Shown here in pieces: positions 1-5,820 of a stretch of 7,864 nt of DNA. This stretch comes from Anaerolineae bacterium (lineage in GTDB: Bacteria > Chloroflexota > Anaerolineae > Anaerolineales > Villigracilaceae). Below the pieces are notes generated by a model that was not told the DNA's origin, did no database searches, and saw only the letters and a program-made list of their open reading frames with translations. The stretch is taken from contig PMLN01000096.1 in assembly GCA_003158885.1 (NCBI GenBank), positions 16,610 through 24,473 on the forward strand, in the 5' to 3' direction. How positions within the stretch are numbered: the first letter of the stretch is position 1; each line of letters opens with the position of its first letter. The position numbers were made by a program, and so were the translations under genes.

Positions 1-636
1 GGTTATCTGGCCGAAGGCGATGGGCGCATGGACAAGGCCTGGGCTATTGTCCAACGTGAGTTTTGGCATATCCTCAGTCTGGCGGTGGCATCTACGGTGG
101 TAAACCTGCTGACGAGTTCAATCCGCAACCGGAGCAGCCGTTCGCGCAACGCGGCGACAGGGCTAATCGGGGGCGCGATTGGAAGCCTGCTTGAAACGGT
201 CTGGACGGAAGCCTCGTACCTGATCCTGCCCGCCATGATGATCGAGGATGCGAACCTGGTAACAGGCGTCAAACGCGCCACCTATATCGCAAAGAATAAC
301 CTGCTGTTGATCACCGTCAGCACGGTGGGCGTGAAGTGGATCACAGGCCTCATCAGTTTCGTGCTTAGCTTGATCGGCCTGATGATCGGCGTCGGTGCCG
401 GTATCGGCATTATCTCAGTGACCAGTTCAAGCACAGCAGGCATCATCATTGGCATTGCCTTGGGCGCGATCTTGTTCTTTATCTTCGTGATGGTGGCAAG
501 CGTGATCAGCTCCTATACGATGACCGCCTACAATACCTGTCTATTCCTGTGGGCACGCGATGTGGAAAAAGCACAGGCTCAAGGACGATCCATGCAAGTT
601 GCCGCACCTGCCCCATTGGCGGCGGTATTGGGATAA
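1..636 (+). CDS. DUF6159-type integral membrane protein, 5' end outside window
   Basis: The frame is open from base 1, so the gene starts upstream; 211 codons are visible before the TAA at 634-636. An ATG at 28 is internal, because the nine codons before it (GYLAEGDGR) match the loop seen in this family. The protein is very hydrophobic, with about four or five membrane segments: around residues 20-40, 55-80, 98-140 (a Gly/Ile-rich stretch) and 145-190. The order, with an amphipathic region, a Gly-rich helix followed by 'LILPAMMIED', then 'GVKRATYIAKNN' and two long C-terminal helices, resembles DUF6159 membrane proteins, whose function is not known. The C-terminal tail is cytosolic-looking and Ala/Pro-rich. 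No catalytic residues are apparent. The family call comes from recognition of the pattern, not a search. The downstream gene is unrelated. Confidence 0.72.
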   Translation, partial: GYLAEGDGRMDKAWAIVQREFWHILSLAVASTVVNLLTSSIRNRSSRSRNAATGLIGGAIGSLLETVWTEASYLILPAMMIEDANLVTGVKRATYIAKNNLLLITVSTVGVKWITGLISFVLSLIGLMIGVGAGIGIISVTSSSTAGIIIGIALGAILFFIFVMVASVISSYTMTAYNTCLFLWARDVEKAQAQGRSMQVAAPAPLAAVLG

Positions 637-641
637 ATATC

Positions 642-709
642 AACCGGAGATAAACGGAGATGAACAAAGATTTTAAATATCTTCGTTTATCCTCGTTCAT
701 CTCTGGTGA
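642..709. repeat. Imperfect palindrome built of 10-base units
   Basis: The left arm contains the successive units GGAGATAAAC and GGAGATGAAC, and the right arm their complement-like forms (CTTCGTTTAT, CCTCGTTCAT). The arms (642-671 and 680-709) match at about 23 of 30 positions, and several of the remaining pairs are G-U. The loop, around 672-679, is AT-rich. It fills almost the whole gap between the DUF6159 gene and the phosphoribosyltransferase gene. No T-tract follows, so it is not a classical terminator, although its transcript could fold into a long hairpin that protects or separates the two messages. It looks like a copy of an interspersed intergenic repeat. Confidence 0.7.
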
Positions 710-725
710 ATAGAATCGGCGGAGA

Positions 726-1241
726 ATGCAGCCTGAGGAACGACGTGAAATGGTGACATGGGAAGAGGTTGACCGCCTGATCGACCACCTCATCCCGCAG
801 TTCCGACGCGAATATACCGCCATGGTGATGATCACGCGCGGCGGCATCATCCCGGGCGGCCTGCTGGCGGACGCGATGAACATTACGCACATCCTGACCG
901 CGGCAGTGGATTTTCCGGCTCAAATGGAGAGCCGCAAAACCAGGCTGATGGCCTGGCCCGAGTTCATCCAATTTCCCGCCGACGATAAACTGAGCGGCCA
1001 CCCGACTTTGATCGTGGACGATGTGTGGGGTTCGGGGCGCACGATCACGGCGGTGAAGAATCGCGTGTCGTCCGCGGGAGGATTCCCCGAAACGTGCGTT
1101 TTACATTTCAATCCATACAGAAGCTTATTTGGAACCGTCCGCCCCGATTATTACGCGGCCACTACGGATGCGTTCATCATCTATCCATGGGAGATTGACC
1201 GAGGGGTGGATAAGATGATCCTCGGCGAGGTGCCAGAGTAG
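726..1241 (+). CDS. Gpt-like purine phosphoribosyltransferase
   Basis: A 171-residue type I phosphoribosyltransferase. The PRPP-binding loop is at residues 94-109 (TLIVDDVWGSGRTITA), with the two acidic residues D98 and D99. The canonical Thr before Gly is replaced by Ser. The first loop, ITRGGIIPGGLLA (36-48), closely resembles the 'SRGGLVPGALLA' of xanthine-guanine phosphoribosyltransferase. The N-terminal VTWEEVDRL and the C-terminal YPWEID also parallel Gpt (VTWDML, QPWDMG). It therefore probably transfers a purine base, or a related base, to PRPP in the cytosol; the exact base cannot be read. The length is near the family's (about 150-170). Two starts are possible: ATG 726, with GGAG only 1 nt away, or ATG 750, with GAGG 11 nt upstream. 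The longer form is given because Gpt also has several residues before VTW. Confidence 0.85.
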   Translation: MQPEERREMVTWEEVDRLIDHLIPQFRREYTAMVMITRGGIIPGGLLADAMNITHILTAAVDFPAQMESRKTRLMAWPEFIQFPADDKLSGHPTLIVDDVWGSGRTITAVKNRVSSAGGFPETCVLHFNPYRSLFGTVRPDYYAATTDAFIIYPWEIDRGVDKMILGEVPE

Positions 1242-1248
1242 ACTAGAA

Positions 1249-1276
1249 GCGACGCCTGATCAGCGCCGCCTTTTTT
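1249..1276 (+). terminator. Probable Rho-independent terminator of the phosphoribosyltransferase gene
   Basis: The stem GCGACGC (1249-1255) pairs with GCGCCGC (1263-1269) at six of seven positions around a 7-base loop, followed by C and six T. It starts 7 bases after the stop codon. The A-C mismatch in the stem makes it only moderately strong. Confidence 0.5.
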
Positions 1277-1451
1277 ACCTGGTCGGCTTATATTTTCTGC
1301 CTCGCCATGTGACTCCTTGCCCTGAAATTACTTTCCAGGTTGAAGTGAACATCATGGCGGCGAAGATCGCCGAGCCGAGCGGCGTGGTTAGTGCATACCA
1401 ACGAGGGATATTCATGATGAAGAAAAATGTTGAGATGGCGAAATAAATCAT
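1275..1451 (-). pseudogene. C-terminal remnant of a family 2 glycosyltransferase
   Basis: From ATG 1451 the minus strand encodes 58 residues. One hydrophobic segment is followed by RWYALTTPLGSAIFAAMMF, then STWKVISGQGVTWRGRKY and a basic tail. The ending GVTWRGRKY, preceded by a 'YAL..PLG..(I/L)F' helix, is the characteristic end of membrane-associated GT2 glycosyltransferases (carotenoid/ceramide glycosyltransferase-like). In those proteins it follows about 300 residues of catalytic domain that are absent here. The frame opens upstream only to a TAA at 1479-1481, and the similarity appears to stop where the ACGCAAA repeat (1455-1480) begins. There is no clear ribosome binding site. A decayed gene fragment is the best reading; a functional 58-residue membrane peptide is possible but less likely. 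The family call is by eye. Confidence 0.55.
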
Positions 1452-1454
1452 AAA

Positions 1455-1480
1455 ACGCAAAATTACGCAAAACGCAAATT
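1455..1480. repeat. Short ACGCAAA tandem repeat
   Basis: Three consecutive units, ACGCAAAATT, ACGCAAA and ACGCAAATT, occupy this AT-rich stretch. It lies exactly at the upstream edge of the glycosyltransferase remnant. A related string occurs again just after the sbcC stop (minus strand, around 1584-1595). Confidence 0.6.
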
Positions 1481-1481
1481 A

Positions 1482-1596
1482 AACTTCGTAGGAAGCTTGG
1501 TCTTCCCGGAGAACGCGTCCACGCTGCTGAGGGATCATGGTGAGCAGGAGGCGGATAATTTCGGTGATGACTTTTGTACGATGGTTTGCGTTTTTA
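1482..1596. other. Non-coding remainder of the gap between the GT2 remnant and sbcC
   Basis: No gene is assigned here. On the minus strand a frame ending at the TAA at 1479-1481 reads codons rich in C/G at third positions (including KVITEIIRLLLTMIPQQRGR). It has no convincing start, overlaps the 3' end of sbcC if extended, and belongs to no family I recognise. No terminator hairpin is seen directly after sbcC. Confidence 0.4.
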
Positions 1597-3651
1597 TTAA
1601 ATGACGTTCACTATCGAGCCACGATCCGTCTTTTCCACTTCGATGCGTGTGGGGAAGGCATCCTTGAGTTCATCGAGATGTGTGATGACCAGGATTTTTG
1701 CAAAATCTTTTTTCACCAAATTAATGGCTTCGATCAAACGCTGGCGGCCCTGCACATCCTGCGAGCCGAAACCCTCGTCAATCACCAGCGTCTGTAAGCG
1801 CGCACCTTTGCGCTGGGCCAGCACTTCGGATAAAGCCAATCGAATGGCAAAGTTCACGCGGAAGGCTTCACCGCCCGAATACATTTCATAATCACGCATA
1901 CCGGCCGCGTCACTGATCTGAATATCGAGCGTCTCCTTCAAGTCTTTGCGCTTCTCGTCCTTGTATGGGGACTGCGTTTCAAAATGGACTGACATTTGCC
2001 CATCGCTCAAACGGTCGAGCAATTCATTGGCCTTCGATTCGATCTGCGGCAAAACCTGCTCGATCAATAAGGCTGGAACGCCATCCTTGCCGAAGGCGCG
2101 TTCAAGGGTCTTATGATGTGCAATCTGCAAAGCCAGGGTCTCACGCGTCGCGGAAAGGTCGGCCTTGCGTTTCCGCAAATCCACCAGCACCGACACCTTC
2201 TGCCGCGCGGCACCGACCTCCTGATTCAAGCGATTTTCCTGTTCCTGCAACGCACGCAAATCACGCTCGGCCTCATCGAGATTGACCGAGGGCTTCTGCA
2301 AGTCAACCGAATACTTCCGGCCGGCAAGGAGCGTCTCGACTTCCTGCAAGCGCTTTGCGCCGACCGCCTCCCAGTTTTTCACGGCATCCTTTATGGCAGA
2401 AATCCGCTCTGTCAACTGGGTCACAGAATTGGATTGTTTCAAGCGTTCCCGCTCGGCACCTTCGGCCTTCACAAGCTGCGATTCAAAATCTGCGATCTGC
2501 CTGGCCAGCTTGTCAATGGTTGATTTATTCGTACGGAAGCGCCCGCCTTTTTCTTTGCCTTCATCGTTCAATTGCTTCAACGTAGAGAGGCGATGCTCTT
2601 CGCTTAAGGCCTGGCCACATAACGGGCAGGTTGCGCCCTCCGCCGCCTCGAGTTGGTTGATATGCTCCTTCAGTTCATCCATCTGGCTCTTGAGCAATTC
2701 GTTTTCGGCTTTGAGCCTAGAGTATTCATCGCGCGCGGCGGTGCGGTGCGCTTCCAGACCGCTGCGCGTGACGAGTTTCTCTTCGGCGTCTGCCAGGAGT
2801 TTCCCTGCACTTTCCATCTGAGCCGTCAATTCAACGATCACTGAGCGCTGATCGCCGACCGCTTTTTCCTGCTCCTTCAAGCCGCGCTTTTCCTGCTCGA
2901 GTTTGGCTTTTTCGGCGGCAAGCTGTTGATCGAGTGAAGCCGCGGCTTGCCTGAGATTCTCCAGCGCAGTCTCCTGCGTTTTTCGGATGGAATTCAAGCG
3001 CTTTAACTCGGCTTCCAATTCCTTGAGCCTTTCCTTGCGCGGCCCCTCTTCCGAAAGTTCAGAATCAATATCGGCGAGGCTGCGATCCACACCGATCATT
3101 TCCTCTTCAAGCCCGCGGCGCTTCCCAATCGTGCGCTCTTTATAGGTTTCCCACACTTCGAGGCCGAGGATGCTGCTCAATACCTCTTTGCGCCTGCCCG
3201 CATTTTGCTGCGTAAATTGGTCGGCTTTACCCTGCAGGAAGAAAGCCGCGTTGATAAAGGTGTCGTAATCGAGCCGCAGGGTTTGTTCGATGCGAGCCTG
3301 CGTTTCGCGGGTGGTACGCTCGGTTAAAGGCCTCCATTCGCTGCCATTTTTAATTTGAAATTCAAGAACGGTGGTCTTGCCGCGCGGCAAGGTACGTTGA
3401 ACCCGATAGGTATTATTTTCGTAACCAAAGGTCAGCGCAACTTCCGCGGCTTTGGATTGGAGATTGACCAGCGCATCCTTATCCCTGGCACGTGATTCTC
3501 CGAACAAGGCCCACGTCATGGCATCGAGCAGGGAAGATTTGCCGGCGCCGTTTTGCCCGGAGATGCAGGCCAGATCAAAGGTTGTGAAATCCAATTCGAC
3601 GGGATCGCGGTATGAGAGAAAACCGGCAATGCGCAGGCAGATGGGAATCAT
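1597..3651 (-). CDS. sbcC: SbcC/Rad50-type DNA repair ATPase
   Basis: A complete 684-residue SMC-like ATPase. The N-terminal half-domain has Walker A GQNGAGKS (32-39) and a Q-loop region FFLQGKADQF (Q140). A long charged coiled coil (about 165-340) leads to the zinc-hook CPLCGQ (C342, C345). The returning coil (about 355-540) is followed by the C-terminal half-domain, with signature SGGE (592-595), Walker B LVIDEGF (622-628), D-loop GSQD (629-632) and the switch histidine in ITHLDEL (H658). SbcC/Rad50 works with the SbcD/Mre11 nuclease to open and trim blocked or hairpin DNA ends; dimerisation is through zinc shared at the hooks. At 684 residues it is much shorter than E. coli SbcC (1048), with short coil arms. 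The start is ATG 3651, because MIPICLRIAGFLSY matches the family's first strand; a TTG 11 codons earlier only adds non-homologous residues. No sbcD lies beside it. Confidence 0.93.
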   Translation of the reverse strand: MIPICLRIAGFLSYRDPVELDFTTFDLACISGQNGAGKSSLLDAMTWALFGESRARDKDALVNLQSKAAEVALTFGYENNTYRVQRTLPRGKTTVLEFQIKNGSEWRPLTERTTRETQARIEQTLRLDYDTFINAAFFLQGKADQFTQQNAGRRKEVLSSILGLEVWETYKERTIGKRRGLEEEMIGVDRSLADIDSELSEEGPRKERLKELEAELKRLNSIRKTQETALENLRQAAASLDQQLAAEKAKLEQEKRGLKEQEKAVGDQRSVIVELTAQMESAGKLLADAEEKLVTRSGLEAHRTAARDEYSRLKAENELLKSQMDELKEHINQLEAAEGATCPLCGQALSEEHRLSTLKQLNDEGKEKGGRFRTNKSTIDKLARQIADFESQLVKAEGAERERLKQSNSVTQLTERISAIKDAVKNWEAVGAKRLQEVETLLAGRKYSVDLQKPSVNLDEAERDLRALQEQENRLNQEVGAARQKVSVLVDLRKRKADLSATRETLALQIAHHKTLERAFGKDGVPALLIEQVLPQIESKANELLDRLSDGQMSVHFETQSPYKDEKRKDLKETLDIQISDAAGMRDYEMYSGGEAFRVNFAIRLALSEVLAQRKGARLQTLVIDEGFGSQDVQGRQRLIEAINLVKKDFAKILVITHLDELKDAFPTRIEVEKTDRGSIVNVI

Positions 3652-3658
3652 GTTCGAG

Positions 3659-3664
3659 ATTATA
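3659..3664 (-). promoter_or_regulatory. -10 box of sbcC, suggesting a leaderless transcript
   Basis: A perfect TATAAT on the minus strand ends 7 nt before the sbcC ATG (3651). Transcription would therefore begin at or next to the A of the start codon. No ribosome binding site lies between them, and no good -35 is visible at 16-18 nt. Confidence 0.55.
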
Positions 3665-3756
3665 CCTTGTTGCCCTCCGAGCAAAAAGTCGGAACGTTTT
3701 TCGGGTTATGGCCTTGTCAAAATCCAGGGTGAATCCATGTTTTGTCATTTTTTCAA

Positions 3757-3783
3757 CGCGAAGGGCGCGAAGTACGCCAAGAA
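3757..3783. repeat. Three 9-base CGCGAAG units
   Basis: Consecutive units are CGCGAAGGG, CGCGAAGTA and CGCCAAGAA. The motif resembles the 'GCGAAG/GCAAAG' strings that recur between genes in Chloroflexota and other environmental genomes. It sits in the divergent region between sbcC and the Thr/Pro protein gene and is not coding. Confidence 0.6.
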
Positions 3784-3892
3784 ATCTTTGCGCTCGCCGG
3801 CCCTCGCTCCCTGCCCTTGTGTTCTTCAAGGATTGAGGGTGGCGGGCTGCGCGGTTCTTCCTCTGAATTTGAGAAAGCCATATTTTTCGGGT

Positions 3893-4008
3893 GCGCTCAA
3901 AGTTTGTTAGTTTCGAGTCCGAAATCTCTTGACATCAGGCGAAATCTGGCCACCCTTCGGGGGTGCTGCGCAAAGATTTCGCACTCCGCGTTTATATGCT
4001 TTGAGCGC
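3893..4008. repeat. 116-base nested palindromic element with 10-bp perfect terminal inverted repeats
   Basis: The ends are GCGCTCAAAG (3893-3902) and its exact complement CTTTGAGCGC (3999-4008). Inside, AGATTTCGC (3974-3982) pairs perfectly with GCGAAATCT (3939-3947). Extended to 3986 as AGATTTCGCACTC, the same arm pairs at 12 of 13 positions with GAGTCCGAAATCT (3915-3927). The centre is CACCC-TTCGG-GGGTG (3951-3965), which can form a UUCG-capped hairpin. There is also a partial direct repeat (TTCGGG...CAAAG...TTTCG, near 3886 and near 3956). No open frame of note is contained. It could be a small non-autonomous mobile element, a REP-like repeat or a structured RNA; the sequence alone does not decide. 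The rest of 3685-4065 holds no gene. Confidence 0.65.
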
Positions 4009-4049
4009 TTTATGTTTTACGTTTTCGCCGCGCGCTTCGCCCTCCTTTA

Positions 4050-4058
4050 TGTTATCAT
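4050..4058 (+). promoter_or_regulatory. Extended -10 box of the Thr/Pro protein gene
   Basis: TGTTATCAT is a TGN extended -10 followed by TATCAT (4053-4058), which ends 7 nt before ATG 4066. This is the same geometry as the sbcC promoter and again leaves no room for a ribosome binding site. It argues for 4066 rather than the in-frame ATG 4060 as the start. Confidence 0.45.
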
Positions 4059-4065
4059 CATGCCG

Positions 4066-4590
4066 ATGCGCGACCCTGACGACCCGCGAGCACGGCTCCG
4101 CCTTATCCTGATCTCGATCATCCTTGGCACCCTGCCATGCTATTGTCTCGGATGGGTGGCCGTGATGATCAAGCCCGGGCCCGTGACTCCAGCCGCGACC
4201 GCATCCACAACGGCAATCTTCAGCCTTACGCCTGCATCCCCCTCTCCAACTTTGAGCTTAACGCCTGCGATCATGACCGGCACACCAAGCCCCACCTGGA
4301 CCGCCACCGCCACCCTATACATTCTGCCGAGCAGCACTTTCACGCCGTTCATGCCCCCGACTTATACGTTCACTCCTTCACTGACACCCACCTATACGTT
4401 TACTCCTTCTCTGACAGCGACCTATACCCCAACGGCCACCGCCACGCGCACGCCAACCAATACCCCCACGTTCACCCTCACGCCGACCTTTACCGCCAGT
4501 CCGACGAACACACCCACCCCGACAGCTACGCCAACCGTAACGCCCACTGTTACCGCATTTCCAACAAACACCGCGACACATGGTCCATAA
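4066..4590 (+). CDS. Membrane-anchored Thr/Pro-rich stalk protein
   Basis: A 174-residue protein of low complexity. A basic N-terminus (RARLR, 8-12) precedes one hydrophobic segment (about 11-35). There is no good lipobox before C25, so a signal anchor is more likely than a lipoprotein. The remainder is almost entirely Thr, Pro, Ser, Ala and a few aromatic residues, in TPT/TAT patterns. A 10-residue unit, PTYTFTPSLT, occurs twice in tandem (4357-4386 and 4387-4416 in DNA) and decays into ATYTPTATAT. Such tails form extended extracellular linkers and possible glycosylation sites in Anaerolineae. Usually they connect to a folded domain, but here the tail simply ends. An extension of the frame back to 3742 is rejected because it runs through repeats. 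The role is unknown; a cell-surface spacer is the inference. Confidence 0.7.
   Translation: MRDPDDPRARLRLILISIILGTLPCYCLGWVAVMIKPGPVTPAATASTTAIFSLTPASPSPTLSLTPAIMTGTPSPTWTATATLYILPSSTFTPFMPPTYTFTPSLTPTYTFTPSLTATYTPTATATRTPTNTPTFTLTPTFTASPTNTPTPTATPTVTPTVTAFPTNTATHGP
4357..4416 (+). repeat. Two 30-base in-frame tandem repeats
   Basis: Two adjacent 30-base units each encode PTYTFTPSLT and differ mainly at third codon positions. This suggests an old duplication kept at the protein level. A third, diverged half-unit follows from 4417. Confidence 0.75.
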
Positions 4591-4623
4591 TCCATACCAC
4601 CATCTGGCGTTGTATACCGCACT

Positions 4624-4673
4624 CGGTCGCAAATTGCGCTATTTCAGAAGGTGGAAAGCGCAATTTGTGACCG
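4624..4673. promoter_or_regulatory. 17-bp inverted repeat before the S51-like gene
   Basis: The left arm (4624-4640, containing CAAATTGCGCT) and the right arm (4657-4673, containing AGCGCAATTTG) match at 16 of 17 positions, the exception being a G-U-type pair, around a 16-base loop. The right arm ends 9 bases before the TATAAT box, so it covers the -35 region. It lies 33 bases after the stop codon of the Thr/Pro gene. It has no T-tract, so it may be an operator for the downstream gene or an RNA hairpin ending the upstream message. Confidence 0.6.
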
Positions 4674-4682
4674 TGGGTATTA

Positions 4683-4688
4683 TATAAT
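4683..4688 (+). promoter_or_regulatory. -10 box of the S51-like gene
   Basis: A perfect TATAAT gives an expected transcript start near 4695, about 26 nt before ATG 4721. The matching -35 would fall inside the right arm of the dyad at 4657-4673. TTGTGA there (4665-4670) is spaced too closely (12 nt) to be a normal -35, so an activator or a weak -35 may be involved. Confidence 0.5.
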
Positions 4689-4709
4689 TCAAAAATAATT
4701 GATTAATGG

Positions 4710-4715
4710 TTGAGG
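4710..4715 (+). promoter_or_regulatory. Ribosome binding site deciding the S51-like start
   Basis: TTGAGG lies 5 nt before ATG 4721 and downstream of the competing ATG 4706, which it excludes. Confidence 0.65.
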
Positions 4716-4720
4716 TACTG

Positions 4721-5434
4721 ATGAATGGTTTAATCGCTTTAGTAGGTGCGGGTGAATACCTGCCCGTGATGGAGGATGTGGACCGTTACTTGCTCGACTC
4801 GGTCAAAGCCGACGGGCGCCCGGCGCGGGTGGTCTGCCTGGCGACCGCCGCAGGCCAGGAGGGAGACGAAAACGTAGGACGCTGGTCAAGAATGGGCATC
4901 GAACATTTCAGCAAGCTGGGTGCGGACGCCGAAGCGCTGCCCATCATTGACCGGGCATCGGCTGATGACCCGCAATACGAACCGACCCTCGAAGCTGCAA
5001 ATTTAATCTATTTTTCGGGAGGTAACCCGATCTACCTGTTTGAAACGATGAACGGAAGCCGCGCCTGGGCCGCTGCACAAAAGGCCTGGTCGCGCGGCGC
5101 GGTCTACGCGGGCTGTTCAGCAGGTGCGATGGTCCTTGCCAGACGCCTGCCGAATTTTCGCAATATGGGCATCGGAGCCATCAACGGCTTTGGCATCGTG
5201 CCGGCGGACTATGTGATGCCGCACTTCGATCATGCCGGGCCGTTCAAGGCACTGGTCAGCTTATTGCGGACAAAGATGAAGGATGGCCAGCGCATGATCG
5301 GCATTGACGAGAATACCGCCCTGATAGGAAAACTCGGCGGCGAGTGGAAGGCGATGGGTGCCAGCAAAGTCCATGTGATGACACGCAAACAGACCCGGCT
5401 TTATACGTCAGGAGAAGTTGTCTCATTGATGTAA
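4721..5434 (+). CDS. Peptidase S51-like protein (dipeptidase E / cyanophycinase fold)
   Basis: A complete 237-residue protein. The family marks run in order: IALVGAGEYLP (5-15), YFSGGNPIYLF (97-107, Gly-Gly-Asn forming the oxyanion region), the nucleophile elbow GCSAGAM (131-137, with S133), MPHFDHAG (166-173, the usual site of the catalytic His, H168) and GIDENTALIG (194-203). These are shared by aspartyl dipeptidase E and cyanophycinase, cytosolic serine peptidases acting on Asp-containing peptides. The true substrate cannot be told, and many S51-like proteins in this phylum are uncharacterised. The start is ATG 4721, because TTGAGG (4710-4715) lies 5 nt upstream and the protein then opens directly with the first beta strand; an in-frame ATG 4706 adds five residues and has no ribosome binding site. 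The gene appears to be transcribed alone, ending at the hairpin at 5449-5476. Confidence 0.87.
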   Translation: MNGLIALVGAGEYLPVMEDVDRYLLDSVKADGRPARVVCLATAAGQEGDENVGRWSRMGIEHFSKLGADAEALPIIDRASADDPQYEPTLEAANLIYFSGGNPIYLFETMNGSRAWAAAQKAWSRGAVYAGCSAGAMVLARRLPNFRNMGIGAINGFGIVPADYVMPHFDHAGPFKALVSLLRTKMKDGQRMIGIDENTALIGKLGGEWKAMGASKVHVMTRKQTRLYTSGEVVSLM

Positions 5435-5448
5435 ATCCTACAAAAACT

Positions 5449-5476
5449 CAGGCTCCCGGTTGGGAGCCTGTTTTTT
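5449..5476. terminator. Strong shared terminator between convergent genes
   Basis: CAGGCTCCC (5449-5457) and GGGAGCCTG (5462-5470) form a perfect 9-bp stem with a GGTT loop, followed by six T on the plus strand. On the minus strand the stem is followed, after two bases, by five T. It can therefore stop transcription of both the S51-like gene and the small membrane protein gene. The minus-strand TGA at 5476-5478 abuts the hairpin. Confidence 0.92.
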
Positions 5477-5751
5477 CAAGATGATTGTTTGGGTGCCCTC
5501 ATCGGCATCATGGATATGAAATATGCGCCGCCCGCACCAAGTGCGAAGGCACCCGCCGAGCCGGGGCTCGAGAAAGCGGTCAGGCCAACCAGTAATACAA
5601 AGAAACCGAGCGCTAGGGCAATCTTCACTTGCCATTCACTATTCTTGTAGTTGCCGAAGGTAAAGTGACCGACGGCGAATCCAACGACTAAAAAGCCGAG
5701 GGCTCGCAAGAGGAAACCTAAAAGTGCAAGATAAGGCGTTACTTGGTCCAT
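5476..5751 (-). CDS. Small three-helix membrane protein, function unknown
   Basis: A 91-residue hydrophobic protein. Three membrane segments are visible, at about residues 8-32 (Leu/Gly/Val-rich), 42-62 (IALALGFFVLLVGLTAF) and 65-83 (Gly/Ala-rich), with a short polar loop, GNYKNSEWQVK (33-43), between the first two. I recognise no family. The start at ATG 5751 is well supported by AAAGGAG 6 nt upstream. The gene is monocistronic, convergent with the S51-like gene and divergent from the acyltransferase gene. Nothing in it suggests an enzyme; it may be a small accessory or structural membrane protein. That it is a real gene is fairly sure from the ribosome binding site and the terminator bracketing it. 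Confidence 0.75.
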   Translation of the reverse strand: MDQVTPYLALLGFLLRALGFLVVGFAVGHFTFGNYKNSEWQVKIALALGFFVLLVGLTAFSSPGSAGAFALGAGGAYFISMMPMRAPKQSS

Positions 5752-5757
5752 ATTTTT

Positions 5758-5764
5758 CTCCTTT
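5758..5764 (-). promoter_or_regulatory. Strong ribosome binding site of the small membrane protein
   Basis: AAAGGAG on the minus strand, 6 nt before ATG 5751. It is the best Shine-Dalgarno match in the window. Confidence 0.8.
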
Positions 5765-5820
5765 GGGAAATTGATTTAGGTTCAGGCCCAGCCATCCATT
5801 AGCCTGTCAGTATGACACTT

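Noticed and set aside
1601..2821. Several plus-strand frames opposite sbcC
   Set aside because: They mirror a highly charged coiled-coil gene on the other strand and show no family features or ribosome binding sites.
3715..3720. TTGACA on the minus strand as the -35 of sbcC
   Set aside because: It lies 50 nt from the TATAAT box, and no -10-like hexamer exists at 16-18 nt from it.
3929..3934. TTGACA on the plus strand inside the palindromic element
   Set aside because: No -10 follows at suitable spacing; that position is the GC-rich hairpin centre.
3742..4065. N-terminal extension of the Thr/Pro protein frame back to an ATG at 3742
   Set aside because: The extension translates the CGCGAAG repeats and the nested palindrome, has no ribosome binding site, and would move the membrane segment to the middle of the protein.
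4137..4670. Second long plus-strand frame over the Thr/Pro gene, and Gly/Val-rich minus frames at 4140-4632
   Set aside because: Repetitive C/A-rich DNA lacks stops in several frames. The His/Tyr-rich and Gly-rich translations have no start signals or recognisable domains.
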